Below are positions 1 to 9,667 of a stretch of DNA of 44,479 bases, piece after piece (position 1 is the stretch's first letter; every line of letters begins with the position of its first letter). The DNA lies in assembly GCA_030065055.1 (NCBI GenBank), contig JASJDS010000009.1:1-44479 (forward strand), in the 5' to 3' direction. This DNA is from Calothrix sp. MO_192.B10 (GTDB lineage: Bacteria > Cyanobacteriota > Cyanobacteriia > Cyanobacteriales > Nostocaceae). A model generated the notes under the pieces. That model was not told the origin of the DNA and ran no database searches. It worked only from the letters and a program-made list of their open reading frames with translations. Made by a program: the position numbers and the translations under genes.

Positions 1-505
1 CAATCCTAAAACTGATAAACCAGCGTTGAGCTTGTCTGGAAATTGTTACAGATTTGATTTTGTCTGGTTGCGGCAATCTCTCGTAAGTTTTAAGCTTACC
101 AATCTTGGGAACTTGAATGGTAAAGCTATCAATTACTTTGCAAGTACCTTCAAGAGTAAAACTATCAGACTTACCTTTCTTTTTAAATCTAGGTGGTTTT
201 TTGTTCTTTTTGAATGCATCTTGCCAAGCCTTAGCTAAATTTCTCAGTGCTTCTTGAGGTGCAGATTTTGAACATTCATAATACCAAAGATTTTCAGGCT
301 TAACTAATGCTACTAACCACTTGTGTAAAGTAATTCCCGTGGGGAACTTAATCTTGTCATCAGGATTAACTTTGTTATGGTCGAGTAGTTGCTTGGTTAA
401 AGTTAATCCCCAATTCCAAGCGTGTCTAGATACTCCGCAATGCTTTAATATCTGAGTGAGCTGTTTATTGTTTAATTTGAGTTCTGTCTTAAATCCAAGT
501 AACAC
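1..505 (-). CDS. tnpB: TnpB/OrfB family RNA-guided nuclease, N-terminal part (truncated by window edge)
   Basis: An open frame starts with GTG at 505, overlapping the stop of the upstream tnpA by one base (TAGTG), and runs to base 1 (about 168 residues). The product begins LLGFKTELKLNNKQLTQ and contains CGVSRHAWNWGL, ALRNLAKAWQDAFKKNKK and PRFKKKGKSDSFTL, the typical N-terminal wedge/REC region of TnpB proteins. The RuvC catalytic residues would lie outside the window. Gene order tnpA then tnpB with translational coupling is that of IS607-type transposons. TnpB proteins use an RNA from the element end as guide; that end is not visible here. Confidence 0.85.
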   Translation of the reverse strand, partial: MLLGFKTELKLNNKQLTQILKHCGVSRHAWNWGLTLTKQLLDHNKVNPDDKIKFPTGITLHKWLVALVKPENLWYYECSKSAPQEALRNLAKAWQDAFKKNKKPPRFKKKGKSDSFTLEGTCKVIDSFTIQVPKIGKLKTYERLPQPDKIKSVTISRQAQRWFISFRI

Positions 506-1149
506 TAATTATTCACCTCCTTAACCACTTGAGTCATTCCGTCGATTAATTTCTTATTTTTCTTACTTCTAGAACCATAAAGACGTGCTGAGAATACAGT
601 TATAAGTTCTAAAACATCTTGCACTAGTTCTTGCTCAAAAGATATTTCTTCCAATGATTTATTGATAATAACCACTTCAGTTTCCATTTCTTCACAAATT
701 GCAAATATTAATTCTGAGCCAAATCTAAGCAATCTATCTTTGTGAGTTAATACCAATCTTCCGACATCACCTTTGAGTATCCTTTTAATTAGCTTTTGCA
801 ATCCTTTCTTTTGGTAATTTAATCCACTTCCCATATCTTGAATGGTTTCAAATTGCCAGCCATTAGAACCGCTAAAAGCTTCTAATACTTGTACTTGTCG
901 AGCTAAATCTTGCTTTTGGTCATGACTTGAAACGCGAGCATAGTTGATGGTTACACGCTCATCTATTTGTCTTAAATTCCTAGGGGTAATTCTCTTGATG
1001 TCTGCTAAATAGAATCTTCTGTGTCCGCTTGGAGCGCGTTCAAATTTAATTTGTCCTTTATCTGCCCACCTCCTGACTGTATCTACCGAAACACCTAGTT
1101 CTTTAGCAGCATCACCTATGCTAACAGTCACTTGTTCAATGTCCTCCAT
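505..1149 (-). CDS. tnpA: IS607-type serine transposase TnpA
   Basis: 214 residues. The N-terminus (about residues 8-55) is a MerR-like helix-turn-helix (IGDAAKELGVSVDTVRRWA, then GHRRFYLADI). It is followed by a small serine-recombinase catalytic domain starting at NYARVSS, with the nucleophile serine in RVSS and the conserved KDRLLRFG. This domain order (DNA binding first, catalytic second) and the length are diagnostic of IS607-family transposases, which catalyse insertion with little target specificity. It is directly followed by tnpB with a one-base overlap. The pair looks like an intact insertion sequence nested in the larger element. Confidence 0.92.
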   Translation of the reverse strand: MEDIEQVTVSIGDAAKELGVSVDTVRRWADKGQIKFERAPSGHRRFYLADIKRITPRNLRQIDERVTINYARVSSHDQKQDLARQVQVLEAFSGSNGWQFETIQDMGSGLNYQKKGLQKLIKRILKGDVGRLVLTHKDRLLRFGSELIFAICEEMETEVVIINKSLEEISFEQELVQDVLELITVFSARLYGSRSKKNKKLIDGMTQVVKEVNN

Positions 1150-1274
1150 ATCTTTTCCTTTATGATCTAGACTACATCTAATTATATGGGCATTCCGTAA
1201 GATTTGCCAAGATATACCTAAATATTTTTATTCAGTTATACGCCCTCAATTTGCCAGCAACATCCCTGATATAC

Positions 1275-1304
1275 ATACCAGGGGAGATTTTGCTCCCCTG
1301 GTAT
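1275..1304. terminator. 12-bp perfect hairpin between tnpA and the SpmA/B-like gene
   Basis: ATACCAGGGGAG and CTCCCCTGGTAT form a perfect 12-bp stem with loop ATTTTG. It lies about 110 bases after the stop of the minus-strand SpmA/B-like gene. There is no T-run on either side, so it could be a factor-independent terminator of weak type or an IS/repeat end. Confidence 0.4.
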
Positions 1305-1416
1305 AGCACTACGCCTCCGCGGTTAGGACATTTCTAAATCCTGAAACCTTTTGACAGCCTGCTGTTCCCTGTTAAGAGTTAAGAGTTCCCTAGCACGTAG
1401 TGCTGTATTACCTGTT

Positions 1417-2769
1417 TCAACGCAGACTCCAAAACAGAGAGGAAAGGAAACAGGCAGCAATTAACCCAGTGGCATCAGCTAATAATGCAGCAACTAAAGC
1501 ATGACGAATGCGAGTAATTCCCACTGCACCAAAATACACCGCAAGTACATAAAAAGTTGTTTCCGTACTTCCCATCATAGTTGAGGCAACAAAGGCACTG
1601 TAAGAATCTGGTGCTTTTTCAATTAACTCACTCATAATCCCAAATGCACCCCCTCCAGAAAGGGGACGAATTAAAGCCATTGGTAATACCTCCGCCGGGA
1701 GTTGAATTAAGGTAGTAACTGGATTTACAATATTAGCGATCGCATCCATTGCTCCTGATGCTCGAAACATACCAATTGCCACTAAAATAGCTACTAAAAA
1801 AGGAATGATACGAATGGCAATATCAAATCCCTGTTTGGCTCCTTCCGTGACTGCTTCATAAATCTTGACTCCCCGTCCCACTCCATAGGCAATAATTGAT
1901 AGCATTAAGGCGGGCATTAACCAATGGGAAAGAAAATCTTGGTTAAAGAATCCCCCCAGATTACCAACTTTAATTACCCCATAAACCCAACTACCAATAA
2001 ATCCCAGCATAAATAACCAAGCTATCAGTTGTGAAGTTTTACCTGCGGGATAAAGAAGATGGGAATAATCCTGTTCCTCAACTGCTTCATTTTCTGTTTC
2101 CGAATTATCATCAGATTCAATTTTATCAGTTTCTGGTGCTTCTATTTCACTCGATTTTTTACTTCTTTTTCCTAACCATGATGCCACCGTAATTCCTACT
2201 ACTGTAGAACATAAAGTTGCGATTAAAGTTGGTAGCCAAATTGCCGCCGGATCTGTGCTATTTGCCGCAGCCTTCACCCCAATGACACCAAGGGGAAATA
2301 GGGCAACACTAGAAGTATTAATTGCCAGGAATAAGCACATAGCATTAGTAGCAGTTCCTTTAAAGGGATTGATTTTGTTCAGCTCAACCATTGCTTTAAT
2401 CCCAAAAGGAGTGGCCGCATTTCCTAAACCCAACATATTGGCAGAAATATTCAGTATCATTGCTCCCATTGCTGGGTGGGTAGGGGGGACATCAGGAAAT
2501 AATCTGATCATTAAAGGTTTAAGATATTTAGCAAGGGTATACATCAAACCACCTGCTTCTAAAACACGCACCAAGCCCAACCAAAGAGCCATGACTCCGA
2601 TTAAATTAATCGCTAAATTAACAGCCGTTTTAGCCGAATCAAAACTTGCTTTAGTAACGGCTTCCATTTTGTTGGTATAAGCGGCAAAAATAATTGCCAC
2701 TGCAATAAAAGCAACAAAAACCAGATTAATTGCACTCGGCTTTTGTGATGATGAGTTTGACTGAGCCAT
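1417..2769 (-). CDS. Fused SpmA/SpmB-like nucleoside-recognition (Gate) membrane protein
   Basis: 450 residues. A hydrophobic N-terminal half contains AMGAMILNISANMLGLGNAATPFG, shortened here to its key part NMLGLGNAATPFG (around residues 110-122), the signature of spore-maturation protein A/nucleoside-recognition Gate domains. An acidic linker (about residues 206-235, rich in E and D) joins it to a second hydrophobic half with RPLSGGGAFGIMSEL (about residues 368-382), the SpmB-type Gate motif. Multiple membrane helices are evident. In non-sporulating bacteria such fused proteins are widespread and their substrate is unknown; the fold resembles nucleoside transporters. No operon partner is adjacent. 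Cargo status on the nifE element is inferred from position. Confidence 0.8.
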   Translation of the reverse strand: MAQSNSSSQKPSAINLVFVAFIAVAIIFAAYTNKMEAVTKASFDSAKTAVNLAINLIGVMALWLGLVRVLEAGGLMYTLAKYLKPLMIRLFPDVPPTHPAMGAMILNISANMLGLGNAATPFGIKAMVELNKINPFKGTATNAMCLFLAINTSSVALFPLGVIGVKAAANSTDPAAIWLPTLIATLCSTVVGITVASWLGKRSKKSSEIEAPETDKIESDDNSETENEAVEEQDYSHLLYPAGKTSQLIAWLFMLGFIGSWVYGVIKVGNLGGFFNQDFLSHWLMPALMLSIIAYGVGRGVKIYEAVTEGAKQGFDIAIRIIPFLVAILVAIGMFRASGAMDAIANIVNPVTTLIQLPAEVLPMALIRPLSGGGAFGIMSELIEKAPDSYSAFVASTMMGSTETTFYVLAVYFGAVGITRIRHALVAALLADATGLIAACFLSSLFWSLR

Positions 2770-2907
2770 GATGATTTTATTTGAACTTATTTATAGAAGG
2801 GGTGAGAACATTGACTTATGGGAGGAAACATACCACTTTTTGAAATCAATGCCGGTGGAAGCATACCCCCACACAGAGGTAGATGCAAAGTAGGGCTGGC
2901 AAGTGCC

Positions 2908-3044
2908 GGCGTTGCTGAATCAGGATATGAAACATCAAAATAACCTTTACTTTTCTTTGTAACTTTGCGCCTACCCTTCGGGAAGCCGCTCCGCGTCTAA
3001 TGCGCCTTTGCGTGAGGCAAATTCATATGTCAATCAGCAACGCC
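2908..3044. repeat. MITE-like repeat, family A (copy 1)
   Basis: Bounded by inverted ends GGCGTTGCTGA and TCAGCAACGCC, with an internal CTTTGCGCC/CTTTGCGTGAGGC section. The same ends and internal segment occur at 10491-10780, 12534-12718 and 19995-20106. It encodes nothing. Confidence 0.8.
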
Positions 3045-3093
3045 CAAGTGCCAACCTAGTACTTGACTACATTCGTTATGAGGGCTAGGTAAA

Positions 3094-3159
3094 AGATCCC
3101 CGACTTCTGAATAAATATCCGCACATCGTAGGGATTCCTAGGATAGAAGTCGGGGATCT
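3094..3159. repeat. Hairpin repeat, family C (complete copy)
   Basis: AGATCCCCGACTTCT at 3094-3108 and its exact reverse complement at 3145-3159 enclose a 36-base centre. The left half recurs at about 9795-9826, where it is truncated against a gene remnant. Confidence 0.7.
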
Positions 3160-3745
3160 AAACACGGAGTGTAGAAGCGTGGAGAGTAGTTTCTCACAGA
3201 GCAAGAGGTAAGGTAGGGGCACGGCATCCACGATTTATTGGTATATCCAATTACATTAACCACGCCGTGCCCTTGCAGGGAAGGAGGGAAGGAGGGAAGG
3301 AGTAGGGGCGGTGTTTCCCCGCCCGGAGGGAAGGAGGGAAGGAGTGAAGAATTAAGAATGCAGAATGCAGAATGCAGAAAAATAATTCGCTCATTCTAAA
3401 TTCGCTCATTCAGGTGTTGTGTGACTGCCTCACTCCCCCACTCCATCACTCCCCCACTACATCACTCCCTTCTTCAATCAGTAGAAACGACAGCGAATTA
3501 TAAAGAATAAATTAGATTAATTAATTAAAATTATGTTTACATTACAGCTTTCCCGTGTATATTACAATATTTTATAATTGTTTAACTATTGTTACCGTCA
3601 CCAAAGGCAGGAAAAGCAATTAGAATGTCCCAGACGGTACAGATTCATCCAGCCCTTGCTGGCTTACGAAGTCAACGCCGATTTCCTTTGAGTACTACTT
3701 GAGGGTAGTCCCCAACGGTTTCTAGCACTTAGTTATATAGTAAAA

Positions 3746-5836
3746 ATGAAAGACCTCACTCGTTATCGAAATATCGGCATCTTCGCTCACGTAGATGCGG
3801 GCAAGACCACCACCACAGAAAGAATCCTCAAACTTACCGGAAAAATTCACAAAATCGGTGAGGTACATGAAGGTGCGGCAACAACGGACTTCATGGAGCA
3901 GGAACAAGAGCGAGGTATTACCATTCAGTCCGCCGCAACATCTTGTTTCTGGAACGATCACCAATTTAACATCATTGACACCCCTGGTCACGTTGATTTC
4001 ACCATTGAAGTTTACCGTTCTCTCAAGGTACTTGATGGCGGTATTGGTGTGTTCTGTGGTTCCGGTGGTGTGGAACCTCAGTCAGAAACCAACTGGCGTT
4101 ATGCCAATGACTCTGAAGTCGCTCGCATCATCTACGTAAATAAACTAGACCGGATGGGTGCTGATTTCTACCGAGTTGTCAAGCAGGTAGAAGACGTACT
4201 TGGTGCCAAGCCCTTGGTAATGGTGTTACCCATTGGTACTGAGAATGACTTTGTTGGGGTAGTAGATTTACTGACTCGTAAGGCATGGGTGTGGGATGAG
4301 TCTGGCGACCCCATGAATTATCAAATCAAGGAAATTCCTGCTGAGATGAAGGATGATGTCGAAGTTTACCGCGAACAGCTGATTGAAACAGCGGTAGAGC
4401 AAGACGATGAACTGATGGAAAAATACCTGGAAGGGGAAGAACTCACCATTGATGAGATTAAGGGTTGTATCCGTAAAGGGACTATTAATCTTTCCTTCTT
4501 CCCCACCTACTGTGGTTCCTCCTTCAAAAACAAGGGCGTACAATTAGTTCTTGATGCGGTTATAGATTACCTACCCAATCCGATGGAGGTTAAACCCCAG
4601 CCAGAGGTTGATTTAGAAGGTAATGAAACCGGTAATGTGGCGGTTGTCGCTCCAGATAAACCTTTGCGTGCCTTAGCGTTTAAAATCATGGATGACCGCT
4701 TTGGTGCTTTGACCTTCACCCGTTTGTACTCTGGTACTTTATCTAAAGGTGATACAATCCTCAATACTGCTACCGGTAAAACCGAGCGTGTTGGTCGTCT
4801 GGTAGAAATGCACGCCGATTCTCGGGAAGAAATCGAAGCAGCCCAAGCGGGTGATATTGTTGCCATTGTGGGGATGAAGAATGTCCAAACTGGACATACC
4901 CTTTGTGACCCCAAAAACCCCGCTACCCTGGAACCAATGGTATTCCCAGACCCCGTAATCTCCATTGCGGTTAAGCCCAAGAAGAAGGGAACCGATGAGA
5001 AGATGGGTATGGCATTGAGTAAAATGGTTCAAGAAGACCCATCCTTCCGGGTTGAAACAGACCAGGAAAGTGGTGAAACCATCATCAAGGGTATGGGTGA
5101 ATTGCACCTAGATATTAAGGTTGATATTCTCAAGCGTACCCACGGGGTGGAAGTGGAAGTTGGTAAACCCCAGGTAGCATACCGGGAATCCATTACCAAA
5201 CTCATTCAAGACAGCTACACCCACAAGAAACAGTCCGGTGGTTCCGGTCAATATGGTAAGATTGACTACACCATTGAACCTGGTGAACCAGGTACCGGCT
5301 TCCAGTTTGAGTCCAAGGTGACTGGTGGTAATGTACCCAGGGAATTTTGGCCTGCTGTACAGAAAGGCTTTGAGACTAGCCTTGATAAAGGTGTATTGGC
5401 TGGATATCCTTGCGTGGACTTGAAAGTCACCTTACAAGATGGAGGTTACCACCCCGTTGACTCCTCTGCGATCGCTTTTGAAATTGCTGCTAAAGCTGCT
5501 TATCGTCAATCCATACCCAAAGCAAGTCCTCAGATATTAGAACCCGTCATGAAACTTGATGTGTTCACCCCAGAGGATTACATGGGTGATGTAATTGGTG
5601 ATTTAAACCGTCGTCGCGGTATGATTAAGTCCCAAGACCCAACACCAACAGGAGTTCGCATCAAAGCAGATGCTCCTTTGAGTGAGATGTTTGGTTACAT
5701 TGGTGATTTGCGTACCATGACTTCCGGTAGGGGTCAGTTCTCTATGGAATTCTCCCATTATTCTCCTTGTCCGGCTAATGTGGCGGAAGAGGTAATTAAG
5801 GAAGCGAAAGAAAGAGAAGCTGCTGCTGCTAAATAA
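3746..5836 (+). CDS. Translation elongation factor G paralogue (EF-G2 type)
   Basis: 696 residues, full length for EF-G. The GTPase domain carries G1 AHVDAGKTT (residues 14-22), DTPGH at 78-82 and NKLD at 132-135. It is followed by the EF-G domain II ([14 protein letters not shown]) and the C-terminal domains IV/V, ending in acidic/alanine-rich residues. The sequence is of the EF-G2 type found in vibrios and other bacteria (for example [56 protein letters not shown]), distinct from the housekeeping fusA normally found in the str operon. No ribosomal genes are adjacent. EF-G paralogues may work in ribosome recycling or stress translation; the role here is unknown. Start at ATG 3746, with no clear Shine-Dalgarno sequence. 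Confidence 0.93.
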   Translation: MKDLTRYRNIGIFAHVDAGKTTTTERILKLTGKIHKIGEVHEGAATTDFMEQEQERGITIQSAATSCFWNDHQFNIIDTPGHVDFTIEVYRSLKVLDGGIGVFCGSGGVEPQSETNWRYANDSEVARIIYVNKLDRMGADFYRVVKQVEDVLGAKPLVMVLPIGTENDFVGVVDLLTRKAWVWDESGDPMNYQIKEIPAEMKDDVEVYREQLIETAVEQDDELMEKYLEGEELTIDEIKGCIRKGTINLSFFPTYCGSSFKNKGVQLVLDAVIDYLPNPMEVKPQPEVDLEGNETGNVAVVAPDKPLRALAFKIMDDRFGALTFTRLYSGTLSKGDTILNTATGKTERVGRLVEMHADSREEIEAAQAGDIVAIVGMKNVQTGHTLCDPKNPATLEPMVFPDPVISIAVKPKKKGTDEKMGMALSKMVQEDPSFRVETDQESGETIIKGMGELHLDIKVDILKRTHGVEVEVGKPQVAYRESITKLIQDSYTHKKQSGGSGQYGKIDYTIEPGEPGTGFQFESKVTGGNVPREFWPAVQKGFETSLDKGVLAGYPCVDLKVTLQDGGYHPVDSSAIAFEIAAKAAYRQSIPKASPQILEPVMKLDVFTPEDYMGDVIGDLNRRRGMIKSQDPTPTGVRIKADAPLSEMFGYIGDLRTMTSGRGQFSMEFSHYSPCPANVAEEVIKEAKEREAAAAK

Positions 5837-5863
5837 GTTTCGTTCTTGAACTTAGTTTAAGGG

Positions 5864-5897
5864 TAGGGTGTGTTGTCCCATAGGGTAACACACCCTA
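5864..5897. terminator. 11-bp hairpin after EF-G2
   Basis: TAGGGTGTGTT at 5864-5874 pairs exactly with AACACACCCTA at 5887-5897, starting 28 bases after the EF-G2 stop. There is no strong T-run. It also separates EF-G2 from the restriction-modification genes. The GGGTGTGTTGTC/AACACACCCTAC motif also occurs in part near 31075-31105, so it may be a dispersed repeat used as a terminator. Confidence 0.5.
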
Positions 5898-5935
5898 CTT
5901 GTTACCAAAATTTGAAGCCAATTTTTGTTTCATAC

Positions 5936-6592
5936 ATGACCATTTTGACCGTAGAAACCCTATGTTCAGAAGCTGCAATATTTTCAGCCACTGAGTCTCA
6001 ACATCTAGAACCTTCACTATATGGTGTTACTGATGGAAAAGCAGTGGGGACGTACTTGGAACAAAAGTTTAGAAATTACCTCAAGGAACGCTACGAGTTC
6101 ATGGAAGGGAGTTCTGCAAGCGGTATTGATTTTCCAGAGTTACTGGTAGATATCAAAGTAACCAGTATTAAACAACCCCAATCATCATGTCCGTTCAAAT
6201 CTGCACGACAAAAAATTTTTGGACTTGGGTATTCGTTGTTGATTTTTGTCTACGATAAGAGGGATAATAGTATAAACCACACATCAACATTGAATATTTT
6301 ACATACGGTTTATGTCAGTGCTGAAAGAACAGCAGATTTTCAGATGACTCGTGGAATTTGTAATATTTTAGATAACGAAGGCAATAAAGACGATTTAATT
6401 GCTTTTATGCTGGATCGTAACTTACCTGTTGATGATATTGAAGCAAACAATATCGCTGATGAAATACTACAAAATCCCCCTAGACAGGGATTTTTAACTA
6501 TCTCCAATGCCTTACAATGGCGACTACAGTATCGAAGAGTGATAGAAATTGCTGGTGAGGAAGAAGGCGTAATTGCTGTTTATAGAAGCTAA
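5936..6592 (+). CDS. Probable type II restriction endonuclease (PD-(D/E)XK type)
   Basis: 218 residues from ATG 5936; the frame is open upstream to 5870 with a non-ATG start. The N-terminal region has DGKAVGTYLEQKFRNYLKER, followed by GIDFPELLVDIKVTS, which fits a nuclease core of the form D...(D/E)xK with DIK in the last position. The adjoining gene 3 bases downstream is an adenine-type DNA methyltransferase, so the pair reads as a restriction-modification system with the nuclease first. Recognition sequence cannot be deduced. The role is defence, or stabilisation of the element by post-segregational killing, which would be relevant to an element lost in heterocysts. The endonuclease call rests mainly on context plus the weak active-site motif. 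Confidence 0.7.
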   Translation: MTILTVETLCSEAAIFSATESQHLEPSLYGVTDGKAVGTYLEQKFRNYLKERYEFMEGSSASGIDFPELLVDIKVTSIKQPQSSCPFKSARQKIFGLGYSLLIFVYDKRDNSINHTSTLNILHTVYVSAERTADFQMTRGICNILDNEGNKDDLIAFMLDRNLPVDDIEANNIADEILQNPPRQGFLTISNALQWRLQYRRVIEIAGEEEGVIAVYRS

Positions 6593-6595
6593 TTT

Positions 6596-8035
6596 ATGAC
6601 TCGTAATGTACAGAAAATAAAGGTAGAGTATGGAGATTTTCAGACACCTTTAGAATTAGCAGAAAGAATATGTGATAAGTTAGTACAGCTTGGTGTTAAT
6701 CCAGATATTATCATTGAGCCTACTTGTGGAATTGGTAATTTTATTCAAGCTGCTTCACATTTTTTCCCATTCGCAAATCGGATTATCGGAATTGAGATTA
6801 ATCCTAGTTATTTAAACAATATTAAAGAACAAGATATTTTAGCCGATACAAGAATAGAAATACAATGTAACAATTTCTTTAATTTTGATTGGTCATCTAT
6901 AATATATCAACTAAATAAAGAAATATTAGTAATTGGTAATTTTCCTTGGGTGACAAACTCACAGCAAGGTTATATTGGTGGTAATAATTTACCACTAAAG
7001 AGCAACTTTCAAAATCACAATGGTTTAGATGCTATTACAGGTAAGAGTAATTTTGATATATCAGAATGGATGCTAATTCATGTTGTGCAATGGTTGCAGA
7101 AGTGTGATGGTTATTTAGCAATGCTTTGCAAAACTTCCGTCTCCAGGAAGATATTAAGTTACATCCATTCACAAAAACTGCATCTTGCTTACTGTGCAAC
7201 TTATAAGATAGATGCTAAAAAATATTTTGATGCAAATGTTGATGCCTGTTTGTTATTCTGTAAATTTGATTCCAACTCGAAAAACTATTTTTGTGATGTA
7301 TTCGATAGTATTGAAAATTTAGATTCATATCGCATAGGTTATCGCCATAATATTCTAATTAGAGATTTAGCCACATTTCAAAAGTTAGAAAAATTATATA
7401 ATAAGAAATCGTCAATAAAGTGGCGTTCTGGGATTAAACATGATTGCGCTAATGTGATGGAGTTTCGCCAAATTGATGGTAAATTTGTCAATGGATTAGG
7501 AGAAATTGTTGATTTAGAGTCAACTTATATCTTTCCTTTGATCAAAGGCTCTTCTGTCGCCAATAATCAAATAAAAACTACTAATAAATATGTCTTAGTT
7601 CCTCAAACATTTGTTGGTGAATCAACTGAAAAAATAAAAGAGTCTGCACCTAATACATGGAAATATTTAGATAAACATGGACATTTATTAGATAAAAGAA
7701 AAAGTAAGATTTATCAAAATAATCCTAGATTCTCTATTTTTGGTGTTGGTTCATATAGTTTTTCACCTTGGAAAATTGCTATTTGTGGACTTTACAAAAA
7801 ATTAGATTTTAGATTGATTGGCAAAATAGATGAAAAGCCTGTGATTTTTGATGATACTATTTATTTTCTCGGCTTTGATGATGAAATAACTGCAAACCAA
7901 ACTTTTGAAAATTTAAATTCAACCTTAGCTAAAGATTTCTATTCGTCTCTAATATTTTGGGATGAAAAACGCCCAATAAAGTCTAGTATCCTGAATAGTT
8001 TAAATTTAGCAGTTTTAAGGGAATTATTAGTTTGA
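6596..8035 (+). CDS. SAM-dependent DNA methyltransferase (N6-adenine type) of the restriction-modification pair
   Basis: 479 residues. It shows QTPLELAERICDKL (gamma-type N-terminal motif X), motif I IIEPTCGIGNF (39-49), an acidic residue after strand 2 (GIEINPSY, 65-72), and catalytic motif IV as NFPWVT (115-120), a variant of the (N/D)PP(Y/F/W) motif with Phe at the second position. The long C-terminal part presumably recognises the target. It starts 3 bases after the nuclease gene, implying co-transcription and coupled translation. Length fits type II or TaqI-like methyltransferases; it is not a type I HsdM, since no specificity subunit follows. Confidence 0.85.
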   Translation: MTRNVQKIKVEYGDFQTPLELAERICDKLVQLGVNPDIIIEPTCGIGNFIQAASHFFPFANRIIGIEINPSYLNNIKEQDILADTRIEIQCNNFFNFDWSSIIYQLNKEILVIGNFPWVTNSQQGYIGGNNLPLKSNFQNHNGLDAITGKSNFDISEWMLIHVVQWLQKCDGYLAMLCKTSVSRKILSYIHSQKLHLAYCATYKIDAKKYFDANVDACLLFCKFDSNSKNYFCDVFDSIENLDSYRIGYRHNILIRDLATFQKLEKLYNKKSSIKWRSGIKHDCANVMEFRQIDGKFVNGLGEIVDLESTYIFPLIKGSSVANNQIKTTNKYVLVPQTFVGESTEKIKESAPNTWKYLDKHGHLLDKRKSKIYQNNPRFSIFGVGSYSFSPWKIAICGLYKKLDFRLIGKIDEKPVIFDDTIYFLGFDDEITANQTFENLNSTLAKDFYSSLIFWDEKRPIKSSILNSLNLAVLRELLV

Positions 8036-8103
8036 TTTTTTCGTTAGAATAATTACCAGACGATGAAAGTAGAATATACTCCAAAAATCATCAGGTAATA
8101 GCA

Positions 8104-8703
8104 ATGGCTTACAGTGACTTTACCTTAAGTAAGTTTAAAAAGAGCTTCAATATTCATATTGATGAAGAAATTGATTTATTTGCCAATATTGAGCCGGTAG
8201 AAATAAGTGATATATTAACAAATACTTTAACGGAAACTACTGAGTTAGCTTTGGCAATTAATACAGAAAAAGCCCGTTCAGAAATGATAATTACCCCTAT
8301 TTTGCTGGAGGTAAGACGTAAAGCAAATTGTCAGATTAGTTTATTTTCCGGCACAGATTTTAATGTTGATGTTGAAAAAGGATTGAATGGTTATTGTGAT
8401 TTTGTTATCAGTCGTTCTCCAGAGCAGTTAACCATAAATGCACCAGTAATGATTATTGTAGAAGCAAAAAATGAAAATATTAAAGGTGGATTAGGTCAAT
8501 GTATGGCGGCGATGTTAGCAGCACAGTTATTTAATGAACAGGAAGAGAATCAAATTTCAACTATTTATGGAGCAGTGACTACGGGAGATATTTGGAAGTT
8601 CTTACAGTTGTCAGGGACTGAATTGTTTGTTGATTTAAATAATTATTATATTAACGAATTAAATAAGATTTTAGGGATTTTGTATCAAGCTATCCTAGGT
8701 TAA
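8104..8703 (+). CDS. Hypothetical protein with PD-(D/E)XK nuclease-like signature
   Basis: 199 residues from ATG 8104. The segment [11 protein letters not shown] then [20 protein letters not shown] (about residues 99-139) has the arrangement of a PD-(D/E)XK active site: Asp in CDF, then EAK, then a Gln-containing helix. Such stand-alone proteins are common in cyanobacteria and of unknown role. It follows the methyltransferase by 68 bases on the same strand and may be a third member of the defence cluster, or an independent gene. No DNA-binding domain is visible. Confidence 0.65.
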   Translation: MAYSDFTLSKFKKSFNIHIDEEIDLFANIEPVEISDILTNTLTETTELALAINTEKARSEMIITPILLEVRRKANCQISLFSGTDFNVDVEKGLNGYCDFVISRSPEQLTINAPVMIIVEAKNENIKGGLGQCMAAMLAAQLFNEQEENQISTIYGAVTTGDIWKFLQLSGTELFVDLNNYYINELNKILGILYQAILG

Positions 8704-9082
8704 ACCTTGTCTAGCTTGAGAACCGTAGTTTCATAACAGGACTTTGGGATTGCTACTCTCCGAGAAGCCCTACGGGTGCGCCACTTGACGGCAGTTGACG
8801 GCAGTTGCTTTATGCCGGGGAACCCGTCCACCGCACTGCCTCCTTTATGCCGGGAAACCCGTCCACCGCACTGCCTCCTTTATGCCGGGAAACCCGTCCA
8901 CCGCAGTGGCTTACCGCTGCGCGTCTACGGAGCGTCGCAATGACACATCAGAATAATTAGAAACTCCAGATTTCAACATGGATGAGGTTTAAAAGCATCG
9001 TAAATGCAGATGATAGCTATAATTTACAGGATAAGCGATCGCCTATTGTGATATTTGTGGAAAAATAGGATACACTTACTTT
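8704..9082. other. Intergenic region with tandem repeats
   Basis: No gene seen. It contains an 11-bp doublet TTGACGGCAG(T) near 8785-8806, the 35-bp tandem repeat listed separately, and a palindromic fragment GCTGCGCGTCTACGGAGCGTCGCAATGACAC (given here only by position, about 8923-8945) that recurs near 16800-16822. Confidence 0.6.
8809..8905. repeat. 35-bp tandem repeat, 2.8 copies
   Basis: Units start at 8809, 8844 and 8879, each opening TTTATGCCGGG and containing CCCGTCCACCGCA. There is no spacer between units, so it is not a CRISPR. A lone copy of the core (TATGCCGGGGAACCCGTCC) lies near 26876-26895 in the nifK element. Confidence 0.85.
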
Positions 9083-9667
9083 TTAGTCAGGGAAAGCTAA
9101 ACCAGTCCTAGGATCGCGGATATATAAACCTAGAGTGAGCGATCGCATGACTTCATCCCACACTGGTATTAATTGTTCTGCTTGGTCGGCCCAATAATCA
9201 AAGGTAATCAAACACTGAATATTAGAACCTATACCTATACAAGTCCGGGAAAAAGCCTCCCGTGGTTCTTCTTGGGTGTCAATAAACTTAATCTCACACC
9301 AGACAATTTTGGCAGTTTGACGCTTGACGGTGAAGACTTCGCTCCTTTCAATGATATTGCGATCGTCCTCTTCCATGACTTTCTTTAAAGTATGCTTGAG
9401 GGGGAAAAGACTCCAGTCATCCCTCGGTGGCAGGTGATTGTAAGATACTTCTAGACAGCAATCATCTTTGGGTGGTTTGTTGTCCATAAACTTGAATGAA
9501 TTATCTTGGGGTTCAAAAACCCATTTTTGGGGAACATTGAAGCGCACAGCTCCCCTACCCGCAACAAAAATCTTATAACCTTCGGGACCCTCCCAGTGAT
9601 GATCGGGTTTGAGATCGAGGGTTTCTTTAATCCATGAACGATTACTTTTCTTACGCTTCTTTGCCAT
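9083..9667 (-). CDS. Conserved hypothetical protein
   Basis: 194 residues from ATG 9667. The N-terminus is strongly basic (MAKKRKKSNRSW). The middle reads like a soluble alpha/beta protein (GRGAVRFNVPQKW, LEVSYNHLPPRDDWSLFPL, VWCEIKFIDT), with a C-terminal helix ending in LYIRDPRTGLAFPD. I do not recognise a family with confidence; the pattern of a short strand-rich domain resembles PsbP/Mog1-like folds, but this is only an impression. There is no signal peptide or membrane segment. It stands alone, with repeats on both sides. Confidence 0.7.
   Translation of the reverse strand: MAKKRKKSNRSWIKETLDLKPDHHWEGPEGYKIFVAGRGAVRFNVPQKWVFEPQDNSFKFMDNKPPKDDCCLEVSYNHLPPRDDWSLFPLKHTLKKVMEEDDRNIIERSEVFTVKRQTAKIVWCEIKFIDTQEEPREAFSRTCIGIGSNIQCLITFDYWADQAEQLIPVWDEVMRSLTLGLYIRDPRTGLAFPD

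Larger units (their letters stand above)
2770..3745. other. Repeat-rich intergenic region upstream of EF-G2
   Basis: No gene is evident over ~970 bases. The region contains a 137-bp palindromic repeat (2908-3044), a 66-bp hairpin repeat (3094-3159), a purine-rich tandem GGGAAGGAG run (about 3280-3345) interrupted by a GGGGCGGTGTTTCCCCGCCC palindrome, and GCAGAAT triplications (about 3357-3378). The last ~250 bases are AT-rich and probably hold the EF-G2 promoter and leader. In that leader, two small hairpins are visible: CCAGC/GCTGG at 3649-3662 and ACTAC/GTAGT at 3694-3709. Confidence 0.6.

Noticed and set aside
2255-2680. Plus-strand 141-residue ORF
   Set aside because: Lies fully antisense within the SpmA/B-like gene, whose membrane and Gate motifs are clear.
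8809-8905. Three 35-bp repeats suggestive of a CRISPR array
   Set aside because: The units are directly adjacent with no spacers and there are no cas genes; it is a simple tandem repeat.
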